Assembly: GCA_020438295.1 (NCBI GenBank)
Contig: JAGQUV010000012.1
Location: 1-46,958, forward strand
DNA length: 46,958 nucleotides
Origin: Solirubrobacterales bacterium
Lineage (GTDB): Bacteria > Actinomycetota > Thermoleophilia > Solirubrobacterales > 70-9
Direction: 5' to 3'
This document shows positions 6,946 to 15,368 of the stretch, piece by piece (the first letter of the stretch is position 1; each line of letters starts with the position of its first letter). Below the pieces are notes generated by a model. That model ran no database searches and had not been told where the DNA came from. It was given only the letters and a program-made list of their open reading frames with translations. The translations under genes were made by a program, and so were the position numbers.

Positions 6946-8585
6946 TGGTCGAGACAAGACCGTCACATCCCGATCGCTGGGCGATCCTGGCGGTGCTCTG
7001 CGCCTCGCTGCTGGTCGTCGTGGTCGACGTCACCGTGCTGCACGTGGCGGCTCCGGCGATCTCGGCCGACCTCGACCCGAGCGCCCTGCAGCTGCTCTGG
7101 ATCATCGACGTCTACCCGCTGGTCGCCGCGCCGCTGCTGCTGGCCTCCGGCGTGGCCAGCGACCGGCTCGGCCGCAAGTCGGTCCTGCTGGCCGGCTTCG
7201 CGCTGTTCGGGCTGGCTTCGCTGGCCGCGGCATTCGCTCCGACCGCGCCGCTCTTGATCGCGGCCCGGGCGCTGCTCGGCGTCGGTGGCGCGATGATCCT
7301 GCCTCCGACCATGTCGATCATCCGCGACGCGTTCCGCGACCGCGGGGAGCGGGTGCGGGCGGTCGGCATCTGGAGCGCGACCAGCGCCGGCGGGGCCGCG
7401 ATCGGGCCGCTGGTCGGCGGTTTCCTGGTCGAGCATTTCTGGTGGGGCGCGGTCTTCCTGATCAACGTCCCGATCCTTCTGATCGTCGCCCCGTTCGCGA
7501 TCCGGCTGCTTCCCCAGAGCCGGGCCGCGGAGCCGCCCCCCTGGGACACCGGCGCCGTGGTCCTGGCCGCGGTCGGCATCCTCGGGATCGCGTTCGGGCT
7601 CAAGGAGGGTGCCCGGTACGGGTTCCTCGAGCCGGTGACCATGGCCGCGACCGTGGTCGGCCTGTCGGCGCTGTACCTGTTCGTGCGCGGACAGCTGGGG
7701 CAGCGACACCCGCTGCTCGACGTGCGCCTCTTCGGGCGGCGCGAGTTCGCGGTCGCGGTCGGCTGCGTCTTCCTCTCGATGTTCGGGCTGGTCGGGATCG
7801 AGTTCTTCGGGGCGCAGTACCTGCAGCTCGTGCTCGGCCTGGAACCGCTGGCCGCGGCGGTCCGCCTGCTGCCGCTGATGCTGTCGACCCTGGTCGGGGG
7901 GCTGCTGGCCGCCCGGGTGCTGCGCCGGCTCGGTACCCGCTGGACGATCACCTTCGGGCTCGGGGCGACCACGCTCGGCCTGGTCCCGATGCTGGCGCTG
8001 GGGCTCGAGGACCAGTACTGGCTGCTGTGGCCGGCCTTCCTGCTGATCGGGTTCGCGCTCGAGGTCGCGCTGGTCGCCGCAAACGACGTGATCATCTCTT
8101 CGGTCCCGGCCGACGAGGCCGGCGGAGCGGCGGCGATCGAGGAGACCGCCTACGAACTCGGGGGCGGTTTCGGGGTGGCCGTGCTCGGCTCGATCCTGGC
8201 GATCGCCTACAGCGCCCGGCTGGGCCGGGTCGAGGGGGTCAGCTCGATCGGGATCGAGACCGCACGCGAATCGCTCAACCGGGCGGTCGACCTCGCCCAG
8301 ACCATGCCGACCAGCATGGCCGAACCGCTGATCGAGGGCGCCCGGATCGCGTTCATGTCGGGCTACCGCACGATGATCGTGGTCAGCCTGGTGCTGCTCG
8401 GCCTCAGCGCCGCGGTTTCCGCGATCGCGCTGCGGCCGCGCGGCCGCAGCTCCGACCCGGCCGGCGACTCGACCTCCGACCCGGCCGGCGGCCGGTACGC
8501 GGAACGGCCGGCCGGTCCCAACGGCTCCGGGCCCGGGCTGCGGCCGGCCGGGGAATCTATCCCCAAGCGCGTCGGTAGGAATTAA
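6945..8585 (+). CDS. MFS efflux transporter, DHA2 family (EmrB/QacA/SmvA-like, 14 TM)
   Basis: 546 residues. Drug:H+ antiporter with about 14 membrane helices; motif A-like GVASDRLGRKSVLL follows TM2, and motif C-like GGAAIGPLVGGFLVEHFWWG lies in TM5. The D-V-T near residue 27 (VVDVTVLHVAAP) matches the DHA2 motif D1. This sequence most resembles the SmvA/QacA side, which exports cationic biocides and dyes, but the substrate is unproven. The last 45 residues form a Pro/Gly-rich cytoplasmic tail with a short SDPAG duplication (8451-8495). ATG at 6945 overlaps the TetR stop by one base. Confidence 0.92.
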   Translation: MVETRPSHPDRWAILAVLCASLLVVVVDVTVLHVAAPAISADLDPSALQLLWIIDVYPLVAAPLLLASGVASDRLGRKSVLLAGFALFGLASLAAAFAPTAPLLIAARALLGVGGAMILPPTMSIIRDAFRDRGERVRAVGIWSATSAGGAAIGPLVGGFLVEHFWWGAVFLINVPILLIVAPFAIRLLPQSRAAEPPPWDTGAVVLAAVGILGIAFGLKEGARYGFLEPVTMAATVVGLSALYLFVRGQLGQRHPLLDVRLFGRREFAVAVGCVFLSMFGLVGIEFFGAQYLQLVLGLEPLAAAVRLLPLMLSTLVGGLLAARVLRRLGTRWTITFGLGATTLGLVPMLALGLEDQYWLLWPAFLLIGFALEVALVAANDVIISSVPADEAGGAAAIEETAYELGGGFGVAVLGSILAIAYSARLGRVEGVSSIGIETARESLNRAVDLAQTMPTSMAEPLIEGARIAFMSGYRTMIVVSLVLLGLSAAVSAIALRPRGRSSDPAGDSTSDPAGGRYAERPAGPNGSGPGLRPAGESIPKRVGRN

Positions 8586-8597
8586 CCGCCGGATCGC

Positions 8598-8603
8598 TAG
8601 GCT
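8598..8603 (+). promoter_or_regulatory. -10 box (TAGGCT) of the superoxide dismutase gene
   Basis: TAGGCT lies 57 bases before the ATG at 8661. Unlike many genes here, this message has a real leader, ending with AAGGAG near 8649-8654 as ribosome-binding site. Confidence 0.4.
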
Positions 8604-8660
8604 TGAGGTACCAGAACGGTCCAGCACCGACATCACCCGTCAATTACCAAGGAGTCCCAG

Positions 8661-9269
<609 letters not shown>

Positions 9270-9300
9270 GAGCACTCCCGGCCTGCCGGGAGCACGCGAA

Positions 9301-9333
9301 GTGAAAGGCGGCCCGGTTCGGGCCGCCTTTCAC
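9301..9333. terminator. Intrinsic terminator after sodA
   Basis: Perfect 14-bp stem GTGAAAGGCGGCCC/GGGCCGCCTTTCAC with a 5-base loop (9315-9319), 32 bases after the sod stop. The stem base carries A- and T-tracts on both strands. It insulates the lipoprotein promoter just downstream. Confidence 0.85.
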
Positions 9334-9350
9334 GCTCAGGTAACCTGAGC
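9334..9350 (+). promoter_or_regulatory. Perfect palindrome covering the lipoprotein -10 box
   Basis: GCTCAGGTAACCTGAGC is an 8-bp perfect inverted repeat around one central base. TAACCT (9341-9346) within it is a -10 candidate eight bases before the TTG start at 9355. A bound regulator would occlude the promoter. Confidence 0.5.
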
Positions 9351-9354
9351 GGCC

Positions 9355-10371
9355 TTGCCTTCCGCGAGAACCCAGACCCCGTCTACTGCACTCGCCGCAC
9401 TTGCCGCGGTCGCTATCGCGGTGTTGCTGGCCGTGGGACTGGCCGCCTGCGGTGGCGACGACGACGGCGGCCAGGCTGCCGGGTCGACCCCTTCGGCCTC
9501 CGATTTCCCGTCGGCCGAGGGCAGGACGATCGAAGACGTGCTGGCCGCGCAGAGCCCGAGCGACCTGGTCGTGGCGCCGGCCGCCAGCGTTTTCGAGCTC
9601 GGCAAGAACCGCTATCCGTTCGGGGTGTTCAACGTCGACCGCTCCCAGGTCGACGACGCCGAGGTGGCGCTGTACTTCGCCAAGACCTCCGAGTCGCCGG
9701 TCCAGGGCCCGTTGCCGGCCACGGTCGAGACCCTCGAGACCAAGCCGGCCTACCGGTCGAAGGGTTCGGAGGCCCCGGGAGAGGCGACCAGCGTCTACGT
9801 GGTCGACAACGTCAGGTTCGACCGCAGCGGGCCATGGCTGGCGATCGCGCTGATCAACGGCGACGACGGGATGGAGGGGGCCCGCCTGCCCAGCCCGACC
9901 GTGGGCCAGTTCCCCGGGGTCGCCCGGGTCGGGCAGAAGGCCCCCCGGGTCAGCACGCCCACCGCGGCCAGCGTCGGCGGTGATCTCTCGAAGATCGACA
10001 CCCGCCAGCCGCATTCGAGCATGCACGAGGCCGACCTCGAGGACGTGCTGGGCAAGAAGCCGGTGGTCCTGCTGTTTGCGACGCCGGCGCTCTGTCAGAG
10101 CCGGGTGTGCGGACCGACCGTGGACGCCGCCGAGCAGGTCAAGGCCGAGGTCGGCGACGGGGTCGAGTTCATCCACATGGAGGTCTACAACGACAACGAC
10201 CCGAACAAAGGGCTGAGGCCCCAACTGGCCGCCTACGGCCTGCAGACCGAACCCTGGGTCTTCCTGATCGGAAGCGACGGCAAGATCAAGCGGCGGATGG
10301 AAGGGGCGTTCGGGGTCGAAGAGCTCAGATCCGCGGTCGAGGACCTGAAGGCTTCGGAAGCCTCGGGCTGA
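9355..10371 (+). CDS. Secreted lipoprotein with C-terminal thioredoxin-fold domain
   Basis: 338 residues. A type II signal peptide ends in lipobox LAAC (Cys32), followed by an Asp/Gly-rich tether, so the protein is anchored outside the membrane. Residues 55-190 form an uncharacterised beta-rich domain. Residues 190-335 look like a thioredoxin fold (VVLLFATPALCQ, then FLIGSDGKIK), with Cys247 and Cys252 spaced C-x4-C instead of C-x2-C. That could be a redox pair or a metal-binding site. No ATG is available; the TTG start lacks a ribosome site but follows a -10 box by eight bases. The copper-protein cluster begins 180 bases downstream, so a role in copper delivery or thiol maintenance is an attractive inference. 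Confidence 0.82.
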   Translation: MPSARTQTPSTALAALAAVAIAVLLAVGLAACGGDDDGGQAAGSTPSASDFPSAEGRTIEDVLAAQSPSDLVVAPAASVFELGKNRYPFGVFNVDRSQVDDAEVALYFAKTSESPVQGPLPATVETLETKPAYRSKGSEAPGEATSVYVVDNVRFDRSGPWLAIALINGDDGMEGARLPSPTVGQFPGVARVGQKAPRVSTPTAASVGGDLSKIDTRQPHSSMHEADLEDVLGKKPVVLLFATPALCQSRVCGPTVDAAEQVKAEVGDGVEFIHMEVYNDNDPNKGLRPQLAAYGLQTEPWVFLIGSDGKIKRRMEGAFGVEELRSAVEDLKASEASG

Positions 10372-10445
10372 GGCCGATCTCGGCCGCATCGGAGCCGTCT
10401 CGGCCGGGATCCGGTCGGATTTCGTGTAGTGCACCGAAACCTTGT

Positions 10446-10459
10446 ACCCAAAATTGGGT
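10446..10459. promoter_or_regulatory. Palindrome upstream of the secreted copper-protein cluster
   Basis: ACCCAAAATTGGGT, a 6-bp perfect inverted repeat with two central bases, is an AT-rich island in a GC-rich gap about 90 bases before the beta-helix gene. It is a candidate operator for the cluster; I see no confident -35/-10 pair. Confidence 0.4.
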
Positions 10460-10550
10460 TACGATCCCAACACGGCCCCATCCGCGGGTGCCGCGACGCC
10501 CGTCTCGCTCCCTACTTCGGCAAGACGGAAAACAATCACCTAGGAGAGAG

Positions 10551-12350
10551 ATGAAGCAACGTCTTGCTGCAGCACTCGTAATGATCGCCGCCCTTCTGGT
10601 GGCCGCCCTCGGCCTGGCCGCACCGGCCTCCGCCGACGACGCCACGACCAGCGCCACTTCGGCCGAGAAGAAGGCCAATAAGGCCAAGAAGCAGAAGAAC
10701 AAGAAGTGCAACAAGTACAAGAAGGTCAAGAAGAACAAGGGCGCCAGCAAGAAGCAGAAGAACAAGGCCAAGAAGAGCTGCAACAAGGCCAAGAAGAACC
10801 TGAAGAAGGCCAACAAGAAGGTCAAGAAGCAGAACGCCCAGTACTTCGACGTCTGTAAGCACGGCTGCAAGTACAACACGATCCAGAAGGGCGTCAACGC
10901 GGCCGGCGAGTGGCAGAAGAAGAAGAACGGCAAGGCCAACCCCGACAAGGTGAACAAGACCGTGGCGACGGTCAGGGTCCAGCCCGGCACCTACACCGAG
11001 GGCGTCCTGATCCACGGCAGCCAGAAGGGCATGAACTTCAACGGCCTGAAGATCATCGGCGTGAAGAACAACCTCAAGCCCAACCCGAACGCCCGCAAGG
11101 TGATCCTGCAGGGCAAGAACGCCAAGACCGTGGTCAAGGGCACGCCCGGCTGGGTTCAGGGCGACCCGACCAAGATCGCGGCCAACAACGCGATCGAGGC
11201 GCGCAACGTCGACGACATCGTGTTCAAGAACATGTGGGCGAAGAACTACCTGAACAACACGTTCTTCGTCTGGGCCTCAAACCTCGAGGCCGACAACGAG
11301 CACTGCGCCGACTTCGTGATGGACAACCTGGTCTCCTCGGACACCAAGTCGTACGGGCTGTTCTCGCGGAACTGCTACGGCGGCAAGTTCCTCAATTCGG
11401 AAGGCTGGAACCACGGTGACTCGGCCCTGTACATCGGCGAGACGCCGTGCGACGAGTTCGACTGGACCAACAAGGGACCGAACCCGGGACCCTGCCAGGC
11501 CGATCCGAACTGGACCATCGTCAAGAACATGACCAGCCACCAGAACTCGCTCGGCTACTCCGGGACGAACTCCAAGTACGTGAAGATCATGGATTCGAAC
11601 TGGTACAACAACGGAGCCGGCATCGTTCCGAACACGCTCGACTCGGAGAAGTTCGAGCCGAGCGGGCAGTTGATCCTGGAGAACAACAACATCTTCTGGA
11701 ACAACTACAACTACTACTCCGACGGGTCCACGTTCACCACGGTGATCGGCAACGGGAACCCGACCGGTATCGGAATCATGCTGTACGGCACCGACGGCGT
11801 CGTGGCCAAGAACAACAACATCTTCGGCAACGAGCAGTGGGGCGCCGCCACGTTCTCCGGCCCGGAGTTGTTCGAAGTCAACGAAGGCGATGACGCCAAG
11901 AACATGAACAATCAGTTCATCGACAACAACATGGGCCGCAACGGCGTCGACCCGAACGGCAACTACGACTTCTTCTCGGATGCTTCGGGTGGAGGCAACT
12001 GCTGGTCGGGCAACAACTCGTCGACCTTCGCTCCGGGCAACGGCTCGGTCCCGGTCTCGACGATCTACCCCGCCTGCCCGCAGCCGACGGTGATCAACGA
12101 CGACGTGTCGGCGGTCGACTTCGGCGCCGGGCTGCAAATCAACACGGCCTACCTCAGTCCGCTGGAGCCGTGGAGGGACCTGACCACGATCTTCGGTCTG
12201 GCCGAAGTCCGCCCGTCGTCGCTGCAGGAATGCTCGTGGAACATCACCTCGCCGCATCCGTCGTTCAGCGACAACGGCGTCACCTACAAGGAAGAGCGGG
12301 CTCTGCCGGTCGGCGACCAGGCATGCCAGGAACTGGAGGATCGCCCGTAG
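10551..12350 (+). CDS. Secreted right-handed beta-helix protein with Lys-rich N-terminal region
   Basis: 599 residues. Signal peptide 1-28 (ends APASA). Residues 40-105 are extremely lysine-rich with two cysteines, then a CKHGCKYNTIQKGVN segment opens a pectate-lyase-like beta-helix: the phrase TIQKGVNAA and later asparagine ladders (ENNNIFWNN, KNNNIFGNE) mark repeated coils to about residue 500. Such helices bind or cleave polysaccharides, but no catalytic triad is assignable. ATG 10551 has GGAGAG upstream; in-frame upstream sequence overlaps the lipoprotein gene and is not coding. It is the first gene of a five-gene run of secreted proteins and may act as a wall-bound scaffold. Confidence 0.85.
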   Translation: MKQRLAAALVMIAALLVAALGLAAPASADDATTSATSAEKKANKAKKQKNKKCNKYKKVKKNKGASKKQKNKAKKSCNKAKKNLKKANKKVKKQNAQYFDVCKHGCKYNTIQKGVNAAGEWQKKKNGKANPDKVNKTVATVRVQPGTYTEGVLIHGSQKGMNFNGLKIIGVKNNLKPNPNARKVILQGKNAKTVVKGTPGWVQGDPTKIAANNAIEARNVDDIVFKNMWAKNYLNNTFFVWASNLEADNEHCADFVMDNLVSSDTKSYGLFSRNCYGGKFLNSEGWNHGDSALYIGETPCDEFDWTNKGPNPGPCQADPNWTIVKNMTSHQNSLGYSGTNSKYVKIMDSNWYNNGAGIVPNTLDSEKFEPSGQLILENNNIFWNNYNYYSDGSTFTTVIGNGNPTGIGIMLYGTDGVVAKNNNIFGNEQWGAATFSGPELFEVNEGDDAKNMNNQFIDNNMGRNGVDPNGNYDFFSDASGGGNCWSGNNSSTFAPGNGSVPVSTIYPACPQPTVINDDVSAVDFGAGLQINTAYLSPLEPWRDLTTIFGLAEVRPSSLQECSWNITSPHPSFSDNGVTYKEERALPVGDQACQELEDRP

Positions 12351-12385
12351 CCCGGGACATCCGTAATCAAGGAGGAAGAAGCTAA

Positions 12386-12943
12386 ATGAGCGCACTATTG
12401 AACAAGCGGTTGTCAGGCATCCTGGGTGCGGGGCTGGTGGCGCTGGCCGTGGGGGTGGCCGGCACGCCGGCCGCCGCCGCGACCGCGTCGGGCTCGGCCG
12501 ACGCCCAGGTCAGCGGCCTGACCAAGAAGCAGAAGAAGAAAAAGAAGAAAGAGCTGAAGAACTGCGACAAGAAGTCGACCAAGAAAAAGGTCAAGAAGTG
12601 CAAGAAGCAGGTCAACAAGAAGTACAAGAAGAAGTCCAAGCAGAACGCCAACCAGGGCAAGACCGTGGTGGTGAACCTGTTTGACAACTTCTTCCAGCCG
12701 AGTCAGCAGAGCATCAAGGTCAACGACTCGATCAAGTGGAGCTGGAAGAACGTGATCGGCCGCGAAGCCCATAACGTGACCCTGGACAAGGGCCCGAGCG
12801 GAGTCAAGCGGGACAGCTTCACCTCCTACACGACCGTCGACCCGGGCTACACGTTCAAACGCACGTTCACCACACCGGGCACCTATGCGTTCGTCTGCAC
12901 GCTTCACTTCGGCATGACCATGGATGTGAAGGTCTCGAAGTAG
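12386..12943 (+). CDS. Secreted cupredoxin with Lys-rich C-x11-C module
   Basis: 185 residues. Signal peptide about 1-32, a lysine-rich stretch at 46-87 containing Cys60 and Cys72, then a plastocyanin-like domain at 91-185. Type 1 copper ligands are in place: His129 (EAHNV), Cys171, His174 and Met177 (CTLHFGM). Such proteins carry single electrons. The basic region could bind anionic wall polymers. A good ribosome site, AAGGAGGAAG, precedes the ATG; the gap to the beta-helix gene is 35 bases. The next gene encodes a close relative with identical layout, so the two arose by duplication. The multicopper oxidase two genes on is the obvious electron partner. Confidence 0.9.
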   Translation: MSALLNKRLSGILGAGLVALAVGVAGTPAAAATASGSADAQVSGLTKKQKKKKKKELKNCDKKSTKKKVKKCKKQVNKKYKKKSKQNANQGKTVVVNLFDNFFQPSQQSIKVNDSIKWSWKNVIGREAHNVTLDKGPSGVKRDSFTSYTTVDPGYTFKRTFTTPGTYAFVCTLHFGMTMDVKVSK

Positions 12944-12956
12944 AGACCGGTATGGC

Positions 12957-13505
12957 ATGCGGAGATGCGGGCTGATCCTGACAGCGGCGGTCGTGCTGGT
13001 CGTGGGAACGACCGGCGCGACCGGTGCGGTCGCCGATTCCTCGGGAACCCATCCCGGTGGGCCGGCGGCCGGGGTCTCCGGCAGCTCCGGCGGGAAGTCG
13101 GCGAACAAGGCCAAACGCAGGGCGCTGAAGAGATGCCGCGGGCTCAGGAAGCGCTCCCGGCGGCGGGCCTGCGTCAGGCGCGTGAAGAGGAAGTACGCGG
13201 CCCGGAAGCGCGCGGCCACCGGCGAGACCTTCGTGATCGACGTCCGGGACAAGTACTTCAGCCCGGACGCGATCGAGATCGGCCCCGGCGACTCGCTGCT
13301 GTGGTACTGGAACCCGGTCAATCACGATGCCCACAACGTGAACCTGGTCGACGGCCCGGCCGGAGTGAAGCGAATCGATTTCGCCACCCCGAGCTCACCG
13401 TCGGTCGGTTTCAAGTTCAAGCGGACCTTCACGGTCCCGGGGACCTACCATTTCGCCTGTTCGATCCACCAGCTGATGACGATGACCGTCGAGGTCAGGA
13501 AATGA
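12957..13505 (+). CDS. Secreted cupredoxin with Arg-rich C-x11-C module
   Basis: 182 residues. Signal peptide about 1-26, a Gly/Ser spacer, a basic module at 50-86 with Cys60 and Cys72 at the same positions as in the upstream paralogue, then a cupredoxin domain. Copper ligands: His126 (DAHNV), Cys168, His171 and Met174 (CSIHQLM). The basic module here uses mainly arginine where the paralogue uses lysine. The two proteins align almost without gaps from residue 50 onward. The gene starts 13 bases after its paralogue and ends nine bases before the oxidase, so it is mid-operon. Likely an extracellular electron carrier. Confidence 0.9.
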   Translation: MRRCGLILTAAVVLVVGTTGATGAVADSSGTHPGGPAAGVSGSSGGKSANKAKRRALKRCRGLRKRSRRRACVRRVKRKYAARKRAATGETFVIDVRDKYFSPDAIEIGPGDSLLWYWNPVNHDAHNVNLVDGPAGVKRIDFATPSSPSVGFKFKRTFTVPGTYHFACSIHQLMTMTVEVRK

Positions 13506-13514
13506 GGAGCGATC

Positions 13515-14567
13515 ATGGGAATTGATCCGATGGACCGGAGGAACTTTCTCGGCGCGGCCGGTGGCGCGCTGCTCTGCACCATCGGCGGCCAGAAGGTGTT
13601 CCAGGACAAGCCGACGAACGTCCAGAAGCTGGCCGCGGGAGTCAAGGTGCCGCCGAAAGTGGCGGCCGCCAACCGCAATCCCGGCCTGACCAAGGCGGCC
13701 GCGGTGACCGGCAACCGCAAGGAGTACTGGATCGCGGCCGAGCAGCTTCGCTGGAACATCATCCCGGCCAACAAGAACGGGAAGAAGCGGGACCAGATGC
13801 TGAACCAGACGATCAGGAAGGGCAAGACCACCTTCAGTGCCTATGGCTATCGTCCTTACACCGCGAACTGGGGTCAGCCGCTGGCCCAGGCGACGATCCC
13901 GGGCCCGCTGATCGATGCCACGGTCGGCGACACCGTGGTGGTCCACTTCCGCAACCAGGTCCCGGTCCCGGTGACCATGCACCCGCACGGCCTGTTCTAC
14001 TCGAACGAGATGGACGGCGCCTACAAGGGCTACTGGACCGATCCGGGCGGGTTCGTCCAGCCCGGACGCGAATTCACCTATGTCTGGGAGTGCCACGAAG
14101 GGACCGAGGGGACGTGGTGGTACCACGACCACGGCCCGATCGACCCGATCGGCGTCTACAAGGGCCTGTTCGGACCGCTGCTGATCCGGCCCAAGGACGA
14201 GGTCAAGCCCGACCGCGAGTTTTTCATCGCGTTCCACAGCTTCCTGCCGCCGGCGACCGGCCTGACCAGCGGTTTCGACTGCGTCAACGGCAGATCGTTC
14301 ACCGGCAACACGCCCACTTTCAGCGCCAACGTCGGTGACGACGTGGCGTTCCACGTCTATGCGGTGGACGACAACTTCCACACCTTCCACCTGCACGGCC
14401 ATCGCTGGGAGGAGCCGGACGGAACGATCGTCGACAACAAGACGCTGGGCCCGGGCGATTCGTTCAAGTTCAGGTTCATCGAAGAGAACCCCGGCCGCTG
14501 GCTGTACCACTGCCACGTCTTCTCGCACCTCCACAACGGCATGTCAGGCTGGTACCTGGTCGAGTGA
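13515..14567 (+). CDS. Two-domain multicopper oxidase (small-laccase type)
   Basis: 350 residues. The N-terminal MDRRNFLGAAGG looks like a twin-arginine signal, as expected for a copper enzyme folded before export. All four copper motifs are present: HPHG (156-159), WYHDH (202-206), HTFHLH (289-294) and HCHVFSHLHNGM (332-343), giving type 1 copper in domain 2 and the trinuclear site between domains. At two cupredoxin domains it is shorter than three-domain laccases and should be a trimer. It couples one-electron oxidation of a substrate (phenols, metals or a cupredoxin) to reduction of oxygen to water. GAGGAG precedes the ATG at 13515. Confidence 0.93.
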   Translation: MGIDPMDRRNFLGAAGGALLCTIGGQKVFQDKPTNVQKLAAGVKVPPKVAAANRNPGLTKAAAVTGNRKEYWIAAEQLRWNIIPANKNGKKRDQMLNQTIRKGKTTFSAYGYRPYTANWGQPLAQATIPGPLIDATVGDTVVVHFRNQVPVPVTMHPHGLFYSNEMDGAYKGYWTDPGGFVQPGREFTYVWECHEGTEGTWWYHDHGPIDPIGVYKGLFGPLLIRPKDEVKPDREFFIAFHSFLPPATGLTSGFDCVNGRSFTGNTPTFSANVGDDVAFHVYAVDDNFHTFHLHGHRWEEPDGTIVDNKTLGPGDSFKFRFIEENPGRWLYHCHVFSHLHNGMSGWYLVE

Positions 14568-15325
14568 GACGCGTAGCCGCCATAGTGACCGCCATAGCCG
14601 GCGCCGCGCTGATCGTTGCGATCGGCGTCGCCCCGGCCCAGGCCGCGAACACCCGGGTCTCGATCCACGAGTTCCAGTGGTCGAAGGACCCCGTTATCGA
14701 CCTCGGCGAGACCGTGACCTGGGACTGGATCGGCCCCGACACCCTCCACTCGGTGACCGGCCAGCCGAAAAACGCGACGCAGTGGGACTCCGATCCCGGC
14801 CGCGTCGAGCCGCACCCGCTCGGCGATACGTTCAGCGTGACCTTCACCGAGCCGGGCGTCTACGAGTTCGAGTGCAAGCTCCACGCATCGGTCCGGGGCA
14901 CGGTCACCGTGTCGAGCACGCCGGGCGATCCCGATTCGGACCCCGGTCCCCAGGACCCGCTGGCGATCGATATCGAACCGCCCGACTTCAGCGAGGTCTA
15001 CCTGACCAACACCGTGCTCGGACCCAAGGGCAACGGAACCGCAATGAAGTTCTCGATCAACGAGAAGGGCACGGTCTCGGCCGACTTCTACAAGAAGGTC
15101 AAGAAGGGCAAGAAGAAAAAGAAGAAGACGGTCCGGGTCTACGCCGGGTTCCAGGAGTGGTCGAACCACATCGGTTACAACTCGGTGCTGTTCGCCAACC
15201 GCACCGGTGACTTCAAGGCGAAGCCCGGCAAGTACGTGGCGCTGGTGAGTGCGACCGACCAGTCGTTCAACACCACTCCGAACACCAAGCTCAAGTTCGA
15301 GATAAAGAAGAAAAAGAAGAAGTAG
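14564..15325 (+). CDS. Secreted cupredoxin fused to a Lys-rich C-terminal beta domain
   Basis: 253 residues from GTG 14564, overlapping the oxidase stop by four bases, so translation is coupled. Signal peptide 1-28, cupredoxin domain at 30-116, Asp/Pro/Gly linker, then a beta-sandwich-like domain at 133-247 broken by a lysine run near 177-188 and ending in six lysines. Copper ligands His62, Cys104 and His107 are present, but the axial position six residues after the cysteine is Val110 instead of Met. That would raise the redox potential or alter copper binding. The linkage to the oxidase suggests it is the direct electron donor or a surface tether; both are inference. Confidence 0.87.
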   Translation: MRRVAAIVTAIAGAALIVAIGVAPAQAANTRVSIHEFQWSKDPVIDLGETVTWDWIGPDTLHSVTGQPKNATQWDSDPGRVEPHPLGDTFSVTFTEPGVYEFECKLHASVRGTVTVSSTPGDPDSDPGPQDPLAIDIEPPDFSEVYLTNTVLGPKGNGTAMKFSINEKGTVSADFYKKVKKGKKKKKKTVRVYAGFQEWSNHIGYNSVLFANRTGDFKAKPGKYVALVSATDQSFNTTPNTKLKFEIKKKKKK

Positions 15326-15356
15326 CGGATCCGGCGGTGCTCTCCGGCACGGCGGG

Positions 15357-15362
15357 TAGGCT
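15357..15362 (+). promoter_or_regulatory. -10 box (TAGGCT) of the second TetR gene
   Basis: TAGGCT ends six bases before the GTG at 15369, with no ribosome-binding site between. Confidence 0.45.
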
Positions 15363-15368
15363 TGCCCG

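Noticed and set aside
6963..8636. 557-codon open frame opposite the first efflux pump
   Set aside because: Arg/Asp/Gln-rich, no motif, wholly antisense to a clear 14-helix transporter.
10107..10550. In-frame extension upstream of the beta-helix gene
   Set aside because: Overlaps the lipoprotein gene in another frame; the signal peptide and ribosome site place the start at 10551.
12521..12640. Lysine-rich region as a frameshift or sequencing artefact
   Set aside because: Frame is open on both sides, the paralogue has the same module, and cysteine positions agree.
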